In this document: piece by piece, positions 7,012-14,365 of the stretch
Layout of the letters: each line of letters opens with the position of its first letter
How positions within the stretch are numbered: position 1 is the first letter of the stretch
From: Gemmatimonadota bacterium
Lineage (GTDB): Bacteria > Gemmatimonadota > Gemmatimonadetes > Longimicrobiales > Gaopeijiaceae
Reading direction: 5' to 3'
DNA: 36,695 bases
Assembly (NCBI GenBank): GCA_028873815.1
Contig: JAPPNN010000075.1
Location: forward strand, 1-36,695
Translations under genes and position numbers: made by a program
The notes under the pieces: generated by a model
Told to the model about the DNA's origin: nothing
Databases searched by the model: none
The model's input: only the letters and a program-made list of their open reading frames with translations

Positions 7012-7908
7012 ATGAGAGCGAAGAAATCGATACTGGGAGCCCTCGCGCTGACGCTGCTCCCCGTCTTCCCGGCAGAAGGACAGGATCGCCGCACCCGCAC
7101 ACCGGAGGAGCTCGCCGAGTGGCAGCGGCGCCAGGAGGCCATGATGACCGCTCCCCGCCCGATCGACGGCATCAATTCGGTCTGGATCGACGAACTCACC
7201 TGGATGGAGGTGCGCGACGAGATCGCGGCGGGCAAAACCACAGGCATCATCGCGACGGGCGGAGTGGAGCAGAACGGTCCCTACATGGCGGGCGGGAAGC
7301 ACAACTACGTGCTCGAGGCGATGTGCGACAGGGTCGCGCGCGAGCTGGGCGACGCCCTGTGCGCGCCGGTCATGAAGTACGTGCCCGAGGGGGATCCCGA
7401 GAACATCCGCTACCCCGGCACCCTGAGCGTCCGCCAGGAGACCTTCCGCATGGTGCTCGCGGACGTGGCCAACAGCCTGAAGAGCCAGGGCTTCACCGAT
7501 GTCGTCTTCATCGGCGACAGCGGGGGCAACCAGAACGGGATGTCCGAGACTGCGGACAGGCTCAACGAATACTGGGACGGCGCGGCGCGGGCTCACTACA
7601 TCGAGGAGTACTACCGCGAGGACATCTGGAGCTGCGAGTTCCTGAAGGAAGAGTTGCAGATCTTCCAGCAGCCGGACATCTGCTCAGCGACGCGGGACCT
7701 CTATCACGACGATGTCCACTACTCGGCGATCGTGGCCACCACCGGTCCGGAGCGCATTCGCGCGCGCCAGCGGATCGAGGCGGGGCTCTACTCGATCAAC
7801 GAAGTGGAACTCGGCCCCGTGGAGAGAACCATCGAGATCGGCCGGTCGCTGATCGAGCACCGCACTGCGATCACGGTGCGCGCGATACGAGAGAGCCTGG
7901 CGCGATAG
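7012..7908 (+). CDS. Exported creatininase-family protein with altered metal site
   Basis: The start is the ATG at 7012, with aaggag eight bases upstream, rather than the in-frame ATG at 6976, which lies in the promoter. The 298-residue protein has a Sec signal peptide to about residue 23 (FPAEGQ). The rest matches the creatininase family: DELTWMEVRDEIAAGKTT, then TGGVEQNGPYMAGGKHN, then VVFIGDSGGNQNG. Family members are metal-dependent amidohydrolases of the cytoplasm, so export is notable. Against Pseudomonas creatininase, the glutamate of EQH is kept, but the histidine reads Asn, the later Asp reads His (GKHN), and the NGH block reads GDS. The metal site is therefore rearranged or lost, and the substrate is unknown. 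A fused two-copy homologue lies at 8982-10793. Confidence 0.85.
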   Translation: MRAKKSILGALALTLLPVFPAEGQDRRTRTPEELAEWQRRQEAMMTAPRPIDGINSVWIDELTWMEVRDEIAAGKTTGIIATGGVEQNGPYMAGGKHNYVLEAMCDRVARELGDALCAPVMKYVPEGDPENIRYPGTLSVRQETFRMVLADVANSLKSQGFTDVVFIGDSGGNQNGMSETADRLNEYWDGAARAHYIEEYYREDIWSCEFLKEELQIFQQPDICSATRDLYHDDVHYSAIVATTGPERIRARQRIEAGLYSINEVELGPVERTIEIGRSLIEHRTAITVRAIRESLAR

Positions 7909-7926
7909 CCGCAGCCAGGCCGGAGA

Positions 7927-8247
7927 TCAGGCGCCCGGCAGGCGGTACGAGACGGACTTCGCGACCGCGTCGTCGATGTCTTCGGCGGTGAGCAGCACCG
8001 TCACGGTTACGGTAAGCGCACCTGCGGCTGCGATGTTCAGGGAAAGCGCGGTGGCAGCAGCCTCGTCCGGAAGGTCGGCGATCAGAAACAGGTCGCTGTC
8101 GCCGAAGGCATAGTAAAAGCCCTCCAGAGTACCGCCCACACTCTCGATCGTGGCACGCAGGGCCGCCTCGCGGCCGCTGCCGCCCTCCGCGAGCAGTCCC
8201 TTCAGGCCGGACTGCGTGTAGCTGGTTCGGAACATGTACTTGGCCAT
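7927..8247 (-). CDS. GYD-domain protein
   Basis: The start is the ATG at 8247, preceded by ggaggaaa on the minus strand; the frame extends seven codons further but without a ribosome-binding site there. The 106-residue protein (AKYMFRTSYTQSGLKGLL at the start, GGTLEGFYYAFGDSDLFLIADLPD in the middle) matches the GYD domain family. These are small cytoplasmic alpha/beta-barrel proteins of about 100 residues. No biochemical role is established for the family. It lies between a convergent creatininase-like gene and the upstream Phd/VapC module, separated from the latter by a hairpin. Confidence 0.85.
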   Translation of the reverse strand: MAKYMFRTSYTQSGLKGLLAEGGSGREAALRATIESVGGTLEGFYYAFGDSDLFLIADLPDEAAATALSLNIAAAGALTVTVTVLLTAEDIDDAVAKSVSYRLPGA

Positions 8248-8282
8248 GATTTCCTCCTTGCCCGACACGGGCTCAGGGTGAG

Positions 8283-8320
8283 TAGTGCAATGTTAGTCTT
8301 CCCCTGACTCAACTGCACTA
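8283..8320 (-). terminator. Hairpin at the end of the Phd/VapC-like operon
   Basis: An outer 7-base stem (TAGTGCA at 8283-8289 with TGCACTA at 8314-8320) encloses a second stem (GTTAGTC at 8292-8298 with GACTCAAC at 8306-8313, one bulge) and a 7-base loop. The outer arm includes the toxin stop codon. No T-run follows on the minus strand, so it may pause or protect transcripts rather than terminate them fully. Confidence 0.4.
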
Positions 8321-8680
8321 GCCAGCCAGGGGCACGAGCGCCGACCCGCGGATTACCGCGTCGCGCGTGACGAGGGGGATCCCGTGGACGACGCTCGTCG
8401 CGGCGATGATCTCGTCGGCGGGATCGGCCCGAAAATCCAGCTGGGTCGAGGCGCGGGCCACGGCCATGTCGATCGGCCATGTGTGTATGCGACTCAGTGT
8501 CCGAACCACCTCCCGGTCGTCGAGGTCCACATCGACACGACCCAGCTGGACAAGCTTCGCGAGCTCCCAGAGGACGATGGCAGACATCGACCACTGGCTG
8601 CGGGCAAGTACCTGGCGCTCGTTTCGATTCAGTTCTCCACGAAGAGCGTCGATCAGAATGTGCGTGTCGAGATTCAGCAC
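8318..8680 (-). CDS. vapC: PIN-domain ribonuclease toxin (VapC type)
   Basis: This 120-residue PIN-domain protein has the expected acidic residues: D5 in LNLDTHILI, E39 in VLWELAKLV, D86 and D89 in DPADEIIAAT, and D107 in VTRDAVI. It would cleave RNA when freed from its antitoxin. The gene starts seven bases inside the end of the upstream Phd-like antitoxin gene, so the two are translated together. It differs in sequence from the PIN toxin at 6275-6700, so the two modules are not recent duplicates. Confidence 0.9.
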   Translation of the reverse strand: MLNLDTHILIDALRGELNRNERQVLARSQWSMSAIVLWELAKLVQLGRVDVDLDDREVVRTLSRIHTWPIDMAVARASTQLDFRADPADEIIAATSVVHGIPLVTRDAVIRGSALVPLAG

Positions 8681-8931
8681 TCCGCGTCCCAGCGAATACC
8701 CGTGGACATGATGTCGCCCTTGATCTTGATCTTTTTCCGCAGGCTGCCGATCAGGCTGGCGGAATCCTGGTGAAAGGGCAGCACCCGTGCCACCGGCTTG
8801 CCCCGCTTGGTGATCACCAGCCCGTCAGGACCGAGCCGATCCAGCAACGCAAGGCACTGCTCCTTGAATCGCGCCGCGCCGATCGTCGGGGGCATCTGCG
8901 CGTTCGCGTCCGCATGTGGTTGTATCTTCAT
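8674..8931 (-). CDS. Phd/YefM-type antitoxin
   Basis: This 85-residue protein matches the Phd/YefM fold: an N-terminal strand-helix region (IGAARFKEQCLALLDRLGP), then the typical strand VITKRGKPVARVLPF, and a charged tail from about residue 54 that would contact the toxin. It binds its own promoter and neutralises the PIN toxin in the next, overlapping gene. ATGs occur at 8937 and 8931. I choose 8931 because a consensus-like promoter predicts transcription starting at that base, giving a leaderless message; no ribosome-binding site exists for either. The Phd-type antitoxin with a VapC-type toxin is a known hybrid pairing. Confidence 0.82.
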   Translation of the reverse strand: MKIQPHADANAQMPPTIGAARFKEQCLALLDRLGPDGLVITKRGKPVARVLPFHQDSASLIGSLRKKIKIKGDIMSTGIRWDAEC

Positions 8932-8937
8932 GGACAT

Positions 8938-8966
8938 ATAATATGACTGGTCATTCCTTGTGTCCA
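8938..8966 (-). promoter_or_regulatory. Leaderless-type promoter of the Phd-like antitoxin gene
   Basis: On the minus strand a -35 box TGGACA (8966-8961), a 17-base spacer and a -10 box TATTAT (8943-8938) are followed by exactly six bases and the ATG at 8931. Transcription would begin at or next to the A of the start codon. Confidence 0.6.
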
Positions 8967-8981
8967 GTTCCGGCTGCGAGC

Positions 8982-10793
8982 CTACCGATTCGCGATCCTC
9001 TCCTTGATCACGCGTGCGGTCCGCTCTGCGCGTGCGTCGGCGATCTGACGCCCATACTCGAGCGAATTGCCCAGATCGGCGATGGAGAATCCGTCGATCA
9101 CCGCCTGGCCGGCCTTCACCCGTGTGGCCCAGCGCACCGATGCCGGGTCGTCGAGCATCATGTTCAGCGTGATGGTCGGGTTGTCGTGGAGTGCATCGCT
9201 GGCCATGTCGTCGGTGACGACGCCCAGGTCGCGCAGCACGTTCGGGCTGCCCGGCGGGGCCCGGTAGTATTCCGGGATGAAGTGGACGGCGGCCTCGCTG
9301 CCCCAGGCCTCGGTGAGCGCGTTGGCCACGTTCTCCATGCCGCGCTGGTTCCCGCCGCTGTCGCCGATGAGCACGATATTCTCGAAGCCGTGCATCTTCA
9401 GGCTGTGCGCGACGTCGGTGAGCACCGCTTCGAACGTTTCCTGACGCAGGCTGATGGTGCCAGGGCTGGTCATGTGCCCGCTGGGCGGGTCGATGCTGCC
9501 CTCGGGCACGGTCTCGATCACGGGTGCGCAGAGCGCATTGCCGAGCTTCTTCGCGATCGCGGGACAGTTGGCGCGCAGCACGTAGTTGTGCTTGCCCGTC
9601 ACCAGCCAGGGACCGTTGGGCTCGACACCGCCGGTGGCGACGATGGCCGTGGTCTTGCCGCCGGCCAGGGCGTCGCGGACGTCCATCCACGTCATCTCCT
9701 CGATCCAGAGCGTGCTGACCGGGGGCAGGGGGTTGGGCGTGTCCGCGCAGTTGTAGATGTTGGCGCTGCACTGGCCGCCTCCCATCGAGCGCGGATCCGG
9801 GGCGGGGCGCTGGCCGCCGCCCGGACGCCCCGCCTGGCCCCCCGCCGCGCGCCGCATGGCCGCGAACTGGGCCGACCGGTCGGGTGCCGGCAGCGTGCCC
9901 CGGTTGGCGATGGCCTCGCGGATCGCGTCGGCGGTATGCCCGGCGCGAAACGCCACGATCTCGCGGGCCAGTTCCAGCGACTCGACCCGGTCCTCGATCG
10001 ACACGCCGTTGATCGTCGCCTTGCCCGCCGCGACCCGTTCGTCGTAGCGCACCGAGAAGGGGTCGTCGTAAAGCATGTTCAGGGTGATGATCGGGTCGTC
10101 GTGCATGCCTTCGTTCTCGCCGGCTTCCAGCCCCCGGAAGGCCATGTAGCGGGTGACCGAGTTGTAGTCGTAGTACTCCTGCACGTGGGCCACGATCGCC
10201 GCGCCCGCGAACTGTTCGTTGAGCCGCTCGGCCACGGCGCGCTGGCCGCCCTGGTTCCCCCCGCTGTCCCCAATGAATATGATGTTGCGGAAGCCGTGCA
10301 TCTTCAGGCTGTGGGCGACGTCGGTCAGCAGCGCCTCGAAGGTCTCCTGGCGCAGGCTGAGGGTGCCGGGGCTGGTCATGTGGCCGCTGGGCGGGTCGAT
10401 GTTGCCCTCCGGCACCAGCTTGATGATCGGTGCGCACAGCGCGTCGCCCAGTTTGCGGGCGATCGCGTCGCAGTTGGCGCGCAGCACGAAGTTGTGCTTG
10501 CCCGTGGCCAGCCAGGGCCCGTTGGGCTCGACGCCACCGGTGGGGATGATGGCCGTGGTCTTGCCGTCCGCCAGAGCGTCGCGGACGTCCATCCACGTCA
10601 TCTCCTCGATCCAGACCGTGTTCGGGGCCGGAAGCGGGTTCGGCGTGTCCGCGCAGTTGTAGACGTTGGCCGCGCAGTCGCCGCCGCCCATGCTGTTCGG
10701 GTCGCGCTCCGGGCGCTGCTGGGCGGTGACGCCGGTCGCGGTGAGGAGGAGAACTCCGACGAGCAGGATGGCGTTGTGGGGGGCGTTCTTCAC
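8982..10793 (-). CDS. Exported tandem two-domain creatininase-family protein
   Basis: This 603-residue protein begins at a GTG with ggagg nine bases upstream. A Sec signal peptide ends near residue 25 (GVTAQQ). Two complete creatininase-like domains follow, at about 40-325 and 342-603, joined by a Gly/Pro/Arg-rich linker. Each domain has an N-terminal SMGGG-C-(S)AN-YNCADTPNPLP block, the motif TGGVEPNGPW, then TGKHN, and IGDSGGNQ. The copies are similar at DNA level with a 906-base period, so a gene duplication and fusion is clear. Both carry the altered metal-site pattern seen in the protein at 7012-7908, with Pro-Asn replacing Gln-His. Each repeat has a cysteine pair near its start that could form a disulfide. 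Enzyme activity and substrate are unknown. Confidence 0.85.
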   Translation of the reverse strand: MKNAPHNAILLVGVLLLTATGVTAQQRPERDPNSMGGGDCAANVYNCADTPNPLPAPNTVWIEEMTWMDVRDALADGKTTAIIPTGGVEPNGPWLATGKHNFVLRANCDAIARKLGDALCAPIIKLVPEGNIDPPSGHMTSPGTLSLRQETFEALLTDVAHSLKMHGFRNIIFIGDSGGNQGGQRAVAERLNEQFAGAAIVAHVQEYYDYNSVTRYMAFRGLEAGENEGMHDDPIITLNMLYDDPFSVRYDERVAAGKATINGVSIEDRVESLELAREIVAFRAGHTADAIREAIANRGTLPAPDRSAQFAAMRRAAGGQAGRPGGGQRPAPDPRSMGGGQCSANIYNCADTPNPLPPVSTLWIEEMTWMDVRDALAGGKTTAIVATGGVEPNGPWLVTGKHNYVLRANCPAIAKKLGNALCAPVIETVPEGSIDPPSGHMTSPGTISLRQETFEAVLTDVAHSLKMHGFENIVLIGDSGGNQRGMENVANALTEAWGSEAAVHFIPEYYRAPPGSPNVLRDLGVVTDDMASDALHDNPTITLNMMLDDPASVRWATRVKAGQAVIDGFSIADLGNSLEYGRQIADARAERTARVIKERIANR

Positions 10794-10919
10794 GGTGTTT
10801 CCTCCGGGGTCTTGGACAGGCGAACGATCAACGCATGGTACGGCATCGGTGGGGCGGCGGCGAGGGGCTCTTCAGCTGGGCCCGGCGGGCCGGAGACCGA
10901 TCGCGTCGCTGTGCGGACC

Positions 10920-10944
10920 GAGGGCCGGGCCCGCGTGGGCCCTC
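10920..10944 (-). terminator. GC-rich hairpin after the amine oxidase gene
   Basis: GAGGGCC (10920-10926) pairs with GGCCCTC (10938-10944) around an 11-base loop. It overlaps the stop codon of the amine oxidase gene and precedes the next minus-strand gene by about 130 bases. There is no T-run, so termination is only plausible. Confidence 0.3.
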
Positions 10945-12205
10945 AACCCTGGTTGATCTCGCGCGCGGCCCGGATTCCCGATTCAAGCGCGCCGTTCATC
11001 CACCCGCGGGCTCCCGAGATGTGCTCGCCGGCGAAATGAACCGGTCCCTCGGGCCGGGCGAGCGCCGTCCCGAGTTCGCTGTCCTGTGCCGGCGTGGGTT
11101 CGGCCCAGGCGGCCCGGCTCCAGGGGTCCCGCTGCCACGAGTGCGAGGTGCCGGCCACGACATGGCTGGCAGCCCCGGGCAGGAAGTCCTGCCAGTGGGC
11201 CAGTACGCGGGCCACACGAGCGTCGGCGTCGAGCCGATCGAGTTCGTTTGCGCGGTCGCCGCGCACGTAGGTGAGCAGGAGGCCTTCGGGACCGGGCGCG
11301 TCCCAGGTGGGATGCCAGAGTTCTTCGGGCCAGTCGGTTGTTCCCCAGCCGTTGAGGCCATCGGCCTCCCAGAACCGCGTGCGAAAGCGGACGAACACGC
11401 GCGTGGCGTTCTGGTAGTGGAAGCCTCCGTTCATTGCCTCGGTCTTGGCGGTGGAGAGGGGCGGTGAAAAGCGGATGGACGAGAGAAGGGGCACCGGTAC
11501 GGTCACCAGCGCCCGGTCGGCGAGGTAGTAGCGTCCGTCGGCGGTGGTGACGCCCACCGCGTCCCCGGCCCCGGCGACGATTTCGGTGACGGGCGCGGCC
11601 GTGACCACGCGGTTGCCCAATGCGTCCGCGAGGGCCGCGGGCAAGCGGTCGGTGCCGCCCCGGATCTTCACGAAGTCGGGCCATTCGGAGAGAAAGGAAC
11701 CCGGTGGAACGGTGGCCCGCTCCCCGTTCTGGACGCGCAGGAACAGCCCGTCCTCCGGGTAGAATCGGTCCAGTTCCAGCCCGAAATGGTGGGCGTATCC
11801 CAGGGTGAGGTCGTGCTCGGGCGGTATGCGCGCGGCGCCCGCCTCGGCGAATTGTCCCGCAGCAAACGGGGACCGCAGGGTCAGGACGCGTCCACCCACG
11901 CGCTCACGCGCCTCCAGCACCGTCACGTCATGCCCGGCCCGGGAGAGTTCCCAGGCCGCGACCAGGCCGGCCACTCCGGCACCGACCACGACGATCTGCA
12001 GCGGCCGCGAGGGAATGGTCAGCGCCCCCGGGGTGTCTTCGGGTTCGACCGGACTGGAGCAGGAGACCAAACCGAGTCCCGCCAGTCCGCCGGCCGCGAG
12101 CGCTCCCCCCGCGAGTCCCCCACCCACGCGACGAACGAATTCGCGCCGATCGACAGACTGCTGATCCGGGCTCACCCGGACGATGTCGGACCTGTTCCGC
12201 GTCAT
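10943..12205 (-). CDS. Tat-exported flavin-dependent amine oxidase
   Basis: This 420-residue protein is a flavin monoamine oxidase/NAD(P)-binding Rossmann family member. The N-terminus has a twin-arginine signal (DRREFVRRVGGG, R20-R21) followed by a hydrophobic stretch and Cys49 in LVSCS, so it may also be lipidated. The FAD-binding motif VVVGAGVAGLVAAWEL begins near 73, the ribose-binding glutamate is E98, and RVGGR is at 102-106. The C-terminal FAD block is HFAGEHISGARGWMNGALESG. These enzymes oxidise amines to imines with release of peroxide and ammonia. Tat export fits a protein that folds around its cofactor before transport. It is the last gene of a symporter operon, so it may process or supply a transported amine. 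No clear ribosome-binding site precedes the ATG. Confidence 0.88.
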   Translation of the reverse strand: MTRNRSDIVRVSPDQQSVDRREFVRRVGGGLAGGALAAGGLAGLGLVSCSSPVEPEDTPGALTIPSRPLQIVVVGAGVAGLVAAWELSRAGHDVTVLEARERVGGRVLTLRSPFAAGQFAEAGAARIPPEHDLTLGYAHHFGLELDRFYPEDGLFLRVQNGERATVPPGSFLSEWPDFVKIRGGTDRLPAALADALGNRVVTAAPVTEIVAGAGDAVGVTTADGRYYLADRALVTVPVPLLSSIRFSPPLSTAKTEAMNGGFHYQNATRVFVRFRTRFWEADGLNGWGTTDWPEELWHPTWDAPGPEGLLLTYVRGDRANELDRLDADARVARVLAHWQDFLPGAASHVVAGTSHSWQRDPWSRAAWAEPTPAQDSELGTALARPEGPVHFAGEHISGARGWMNGALESGIRAAREINQG

Positions 12206-12229
12206 GGCGCGGCGTGTCGCGGCAAGCCG

Positions 12230-12598
12230 TCAGGGCGCAGTCGGCGCGACCATTTCGGCGACAAGCTGGATACTCTCGACATGACACCCGTCGTGCCCTG
12301 CTACCACCCCTTCGACTCGCCACGGCCGGTATCCTTCGGCCCGAACCTCGATGTCGTAGGTTCCGGGGCGCTCGCCGCCGCCTTGCAGGAACCGGCCGCC
12401 GTACGACTCCATGGTCTCCTGGTATTCCCCATCCGTAAGAGTGCCGGTCGGTGTTGAACCGGGCGGCCCGCCCGTCAGCGAGTCCTGCACCTCGACCGTA
12501 ACGGCATACACGTATTGCGCGGTGCAGACCAGATCCGGTTCGATGACCCTGCATCCCTGCACGATCAGGGCAGCCAGGACGATTGTAAGCGGTCTCAT
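12230..12598 (-). CDS. Small lipoprotein with carboxypeptidase-regulatory-like fold
   Basis: The start is the ATG at 12598 with aggag six bases upstream; the longer frame covers the neighbouring symporter gene and is a shadow. The 122-residue product has a lipoprotein signal (VLAALIVQGC, Cys16). The body looks like a transthyretin-like/carboxypeptidase regulatory domain: AVTVEVQDSLTG at the front, then a strand-rich ERPGTYDIEVRAEGYRPW segment ending in a charged strand. Such domains are beta-sandwiches without catalytic activity. It lies between a symporter (8-base gap) and the amine oxidase (24-base gap), so it is probably cotranscribed with both. Its function is unknown. Confidence 0.75.
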   Translation of the reverse strand: MRPLTIVLAALIVQGCRVIEPDLVCTAQYVYAVTVEVQDSLTGGPPGSTPTGTLTDGEYQETMESYGGRFLQGGGERPGTYDIEVRAEGYRPWRVEGVVAGHDGCHVESIQLVAEMVAPTAP

Positions 12599-12606
12599 CT
12601 GCACTC

Positions 12607-14034
12607 CTACCCGTGAAGCGCCTCGATGTGCCCGACCATCTCGCGGGACTCCCGCGGCCCGAACACGCCGCCCAGGATCATGGCCACGGCGCTGGCCGTG
12701 AGCGCGACCACCACCGGTGCCATGCCGACGTCGACAATCCCAAGCTGCACCACCATGTAGACAGTTGCGCCCGATAACACGGCCCCAACGCCACCCGCCA
12801 GGTTCGCCCGCTTCCACCAGAGCCCGGCCACGGTGGGGACGAACAGACTGGAACTGAGCACGCCTACGCCGGCCGTGTAGAATTGGGTGATCAGCTCGGG
12901 CGGCGAGAACGCCCACAGGAGGGCCGCGGTCCCGATCACCCAGGTCGTGACGATGCGTACGATGCTGAGGGTGCGCTCGCTCGCGCGTCCTCGCCCGACC
13001 CCGCCCAGGATGTCGTGTGCGATCGCGGAGCTGCAGGCGAGAAGGAGCGCGTCCGTCGTGGACATGACGGCGGCGAGCACGGCGGCGACCGCAATGCCGC
13101 GGATCAGCGGTGGGAACTGCGTCTCCATCACGCGCAGGAAGAGCTCGTCCGCGTCCTGCAGGCCCGGGAAGTCCATGCGGCCCACCGGCACGACGACGAG
13201 CACCGCTGCGAGGATCATCACGCTGTACACGAGCATCGACAGGTTCAGCGACATGCGCGCGCTGTCGGCGTCCCGGGCAGTGAAGACCCGCATGACGATG
13301 TGGGGGATCACCGGGATGGCCGTGGCCCAGATCACGAAGTAGCCGAGGTAGCTGGACACGGGCCGGTGCGCGACCTGTCCGAGTTCGGGTGCGACGGCGG
13401 TGGCCTGGCTCATGATCTCGAAGGGCGATCCCGCGCGCCACACAAGCACGAGGGCGGTGCCCACCACTACCAGCACCATGAGGAAGCCCTGGATCACATC
13501 GGTCCAGGTGATCGCGACCATGCCCCCGAACGAGACGTAGACGACGAACACCACCGTGGCGATCGCCAGCGCCGTATTGTACGGAATCCCGAGCAGCGCC
13601 TCCGCGGCGATGCCGGCCGCCTTCAGCTGGGCGACGATGTAGATGGTGAAGGCGATGACGATGAGGATCGGCACCAGGTAGCGGACCAGGGCGTGCGGAT
13701 ACCGGAAGCTCAGGAAGTCGGTGATCGTGAACTTGCCGAAGTTCCGGAGCGGCCTGGCCACCAGGATGGACGCGAGCGAAAAGCCGACCACGGAACCGCC
13801 GAAGAGCGCCAGCGTCGCCGGAATGCCCTGCGCGTACGCCAGACCCATGACCCCGATGATCGAGCCGCCGCTCGCCAGCGCCGCCATGATCGCCATCGAG
13901 TTGACGACCGTGCCGATGCGCCTGCCCGCGACCCAGTACTCGCTGCGCGAGGTCAGGACCCTCTTCGACGCCCATATCCCGATCCCGATGCAGGCGGCCA
14001 GGTAGACCCCGACGAGGATGCGCTCGAGGAGCAT
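12607..14034 (-). CDS. Sodium:solute symporter (SSS family)
   Basis: I choose the ATG at 14034, which overlaps the upstream small gene's stop by one base (TGATG); 475 residues result. The protein has about 13 membrane helices and the SSS layout: EYWVAGRRIGTVVNSMAIMA near the start, then GGSIIGVMGLAYAQG, then the FTITDFLSFRYPH block, ITWTDVIQGFLM, and AAVMSTTDALLLACSSAIAHD, where the sodium-site serine/threonine residues lie. Similarity to the PanF pantothenate-type branch is suggested by the small two-helix partner gene, but the substrate cannot be read from sequence. It is in an operon with a lipoprotein and an exported amine oxidase. Confidence 0.92.
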   Translation of the reverse strand: MLLERILVGVYLAACIGIGIWASKRVLTSRSEYWVAGRRIGTVVNSMAIMAALASGGSIIGVMGLAYAQGIPATLALFGGSVVGFSLASILVARPLRNFGKFTITDFLSFRYPHALVRYLVPILIVIAFTIYIVAQLKAAGIAAEALLGIPYNTALAIATVVFVVYVSFGGMVAITWTDVIQGFLMVLVVVGTALVLVWRAGSPFEIMSQATAVAPELGQVAHRPVSSYLGYFVIWATAIPVIPHIVMRVFTARDADSARMSLNLSMLVYSVMILAAVLVVVPVGRMDFPGLQDADELFLRVMETQFPPLIRGIAVAAVLAAVMSTTDALLLACSSAIAHDILGGVGRGRASERTLSIVRIVTTWVIGTAALLWAFSPPELITQFYTAGVGVLSSSLFVPTVAGLWWKRANLAGGVGAVLSGATVYMVVQLGIVDVGMAPVVVALTASAVAMILGGVFGPRESREMVGHIEALHG

Positions 14035-14240
14035 CAGTCCGAATCGGCCCGGCGCCGGAGGAAGGCCACGAGCGTAACCGTGGGCGAAACCAGCATCAGG
14101 GCCGCGATGAGCCAGCCGAACACGGCCATCCCCCCGACCTCGAGATCGCGCCAGGCGGGTATGAACGCGAACGCGGCGAAGGCGATGAGGAAGGCGAGCG
14201 TCGCGCCTTCCCTGCGCACCATGGGGAAGAAGGACTTCAT
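14034..14240 (-). CDS. Small two-helix membrane protein, symporter partner
   Basis: The 68-residue product has two hydrophobic helices, about 13-30 and 36-60, and a basic C-terminus (FLRRRADSD). Small two-helix proteins of the DUF997/YhdT kind sit next to PanF-type sodium symporters in many bacteria; this one occupies that position, and its stop overlaps the symporter start. I choose the ATG at 14240; a longer frame to 14324 has no better signal. Family membership is based on size, topology and place, not on a clear motif. Confidence 0.65.
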   Translation of the reverse strand: MKSFFPMVRREGATLAFLIAFAAFAFIPAWRDLEVGGMAVFGWLIAALMLVSPTVTLVAFLRRRADSD

Positions 14241-14330
14241 GGGGTGGCAACCTCGGGCGATGCGGGGGGACGGCGCAACCGGTGTCCGGGCCGCCGGGGG
14301 TCGGTCGTCACCATCAAATGCCATTTATAT

Positions 14331-14359
14331 TTGTCATTTAGTCGGATCACATGTACAAT
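14331..14359 (+). promoter_or_regulatory. Leaderless-type promoter of the DUF4143 ATPase gene
   Basis: TTGTCA (14331-14336), a 17-base spacer and TACAAT (14354-14359) form a near-consensus promoter in an AT-rich pocket. Six bases separate the -10 box from the ATG at 14366, so the message would begin at the start codon. The upstream ATG at 14351 lies inside the promoter and is therefore unlikely to be used. Confidence 0.65.
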
Positions 14360-14365
14360 ACACTT

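Noticed and set aside
14351..14365. The earlier ATG of the DUF4143 ATPase gene as the start
   Set aside because: It overlaps the spacer and the -10 box of a near-consensus promoter, so it would not be transcribed from that promoter.
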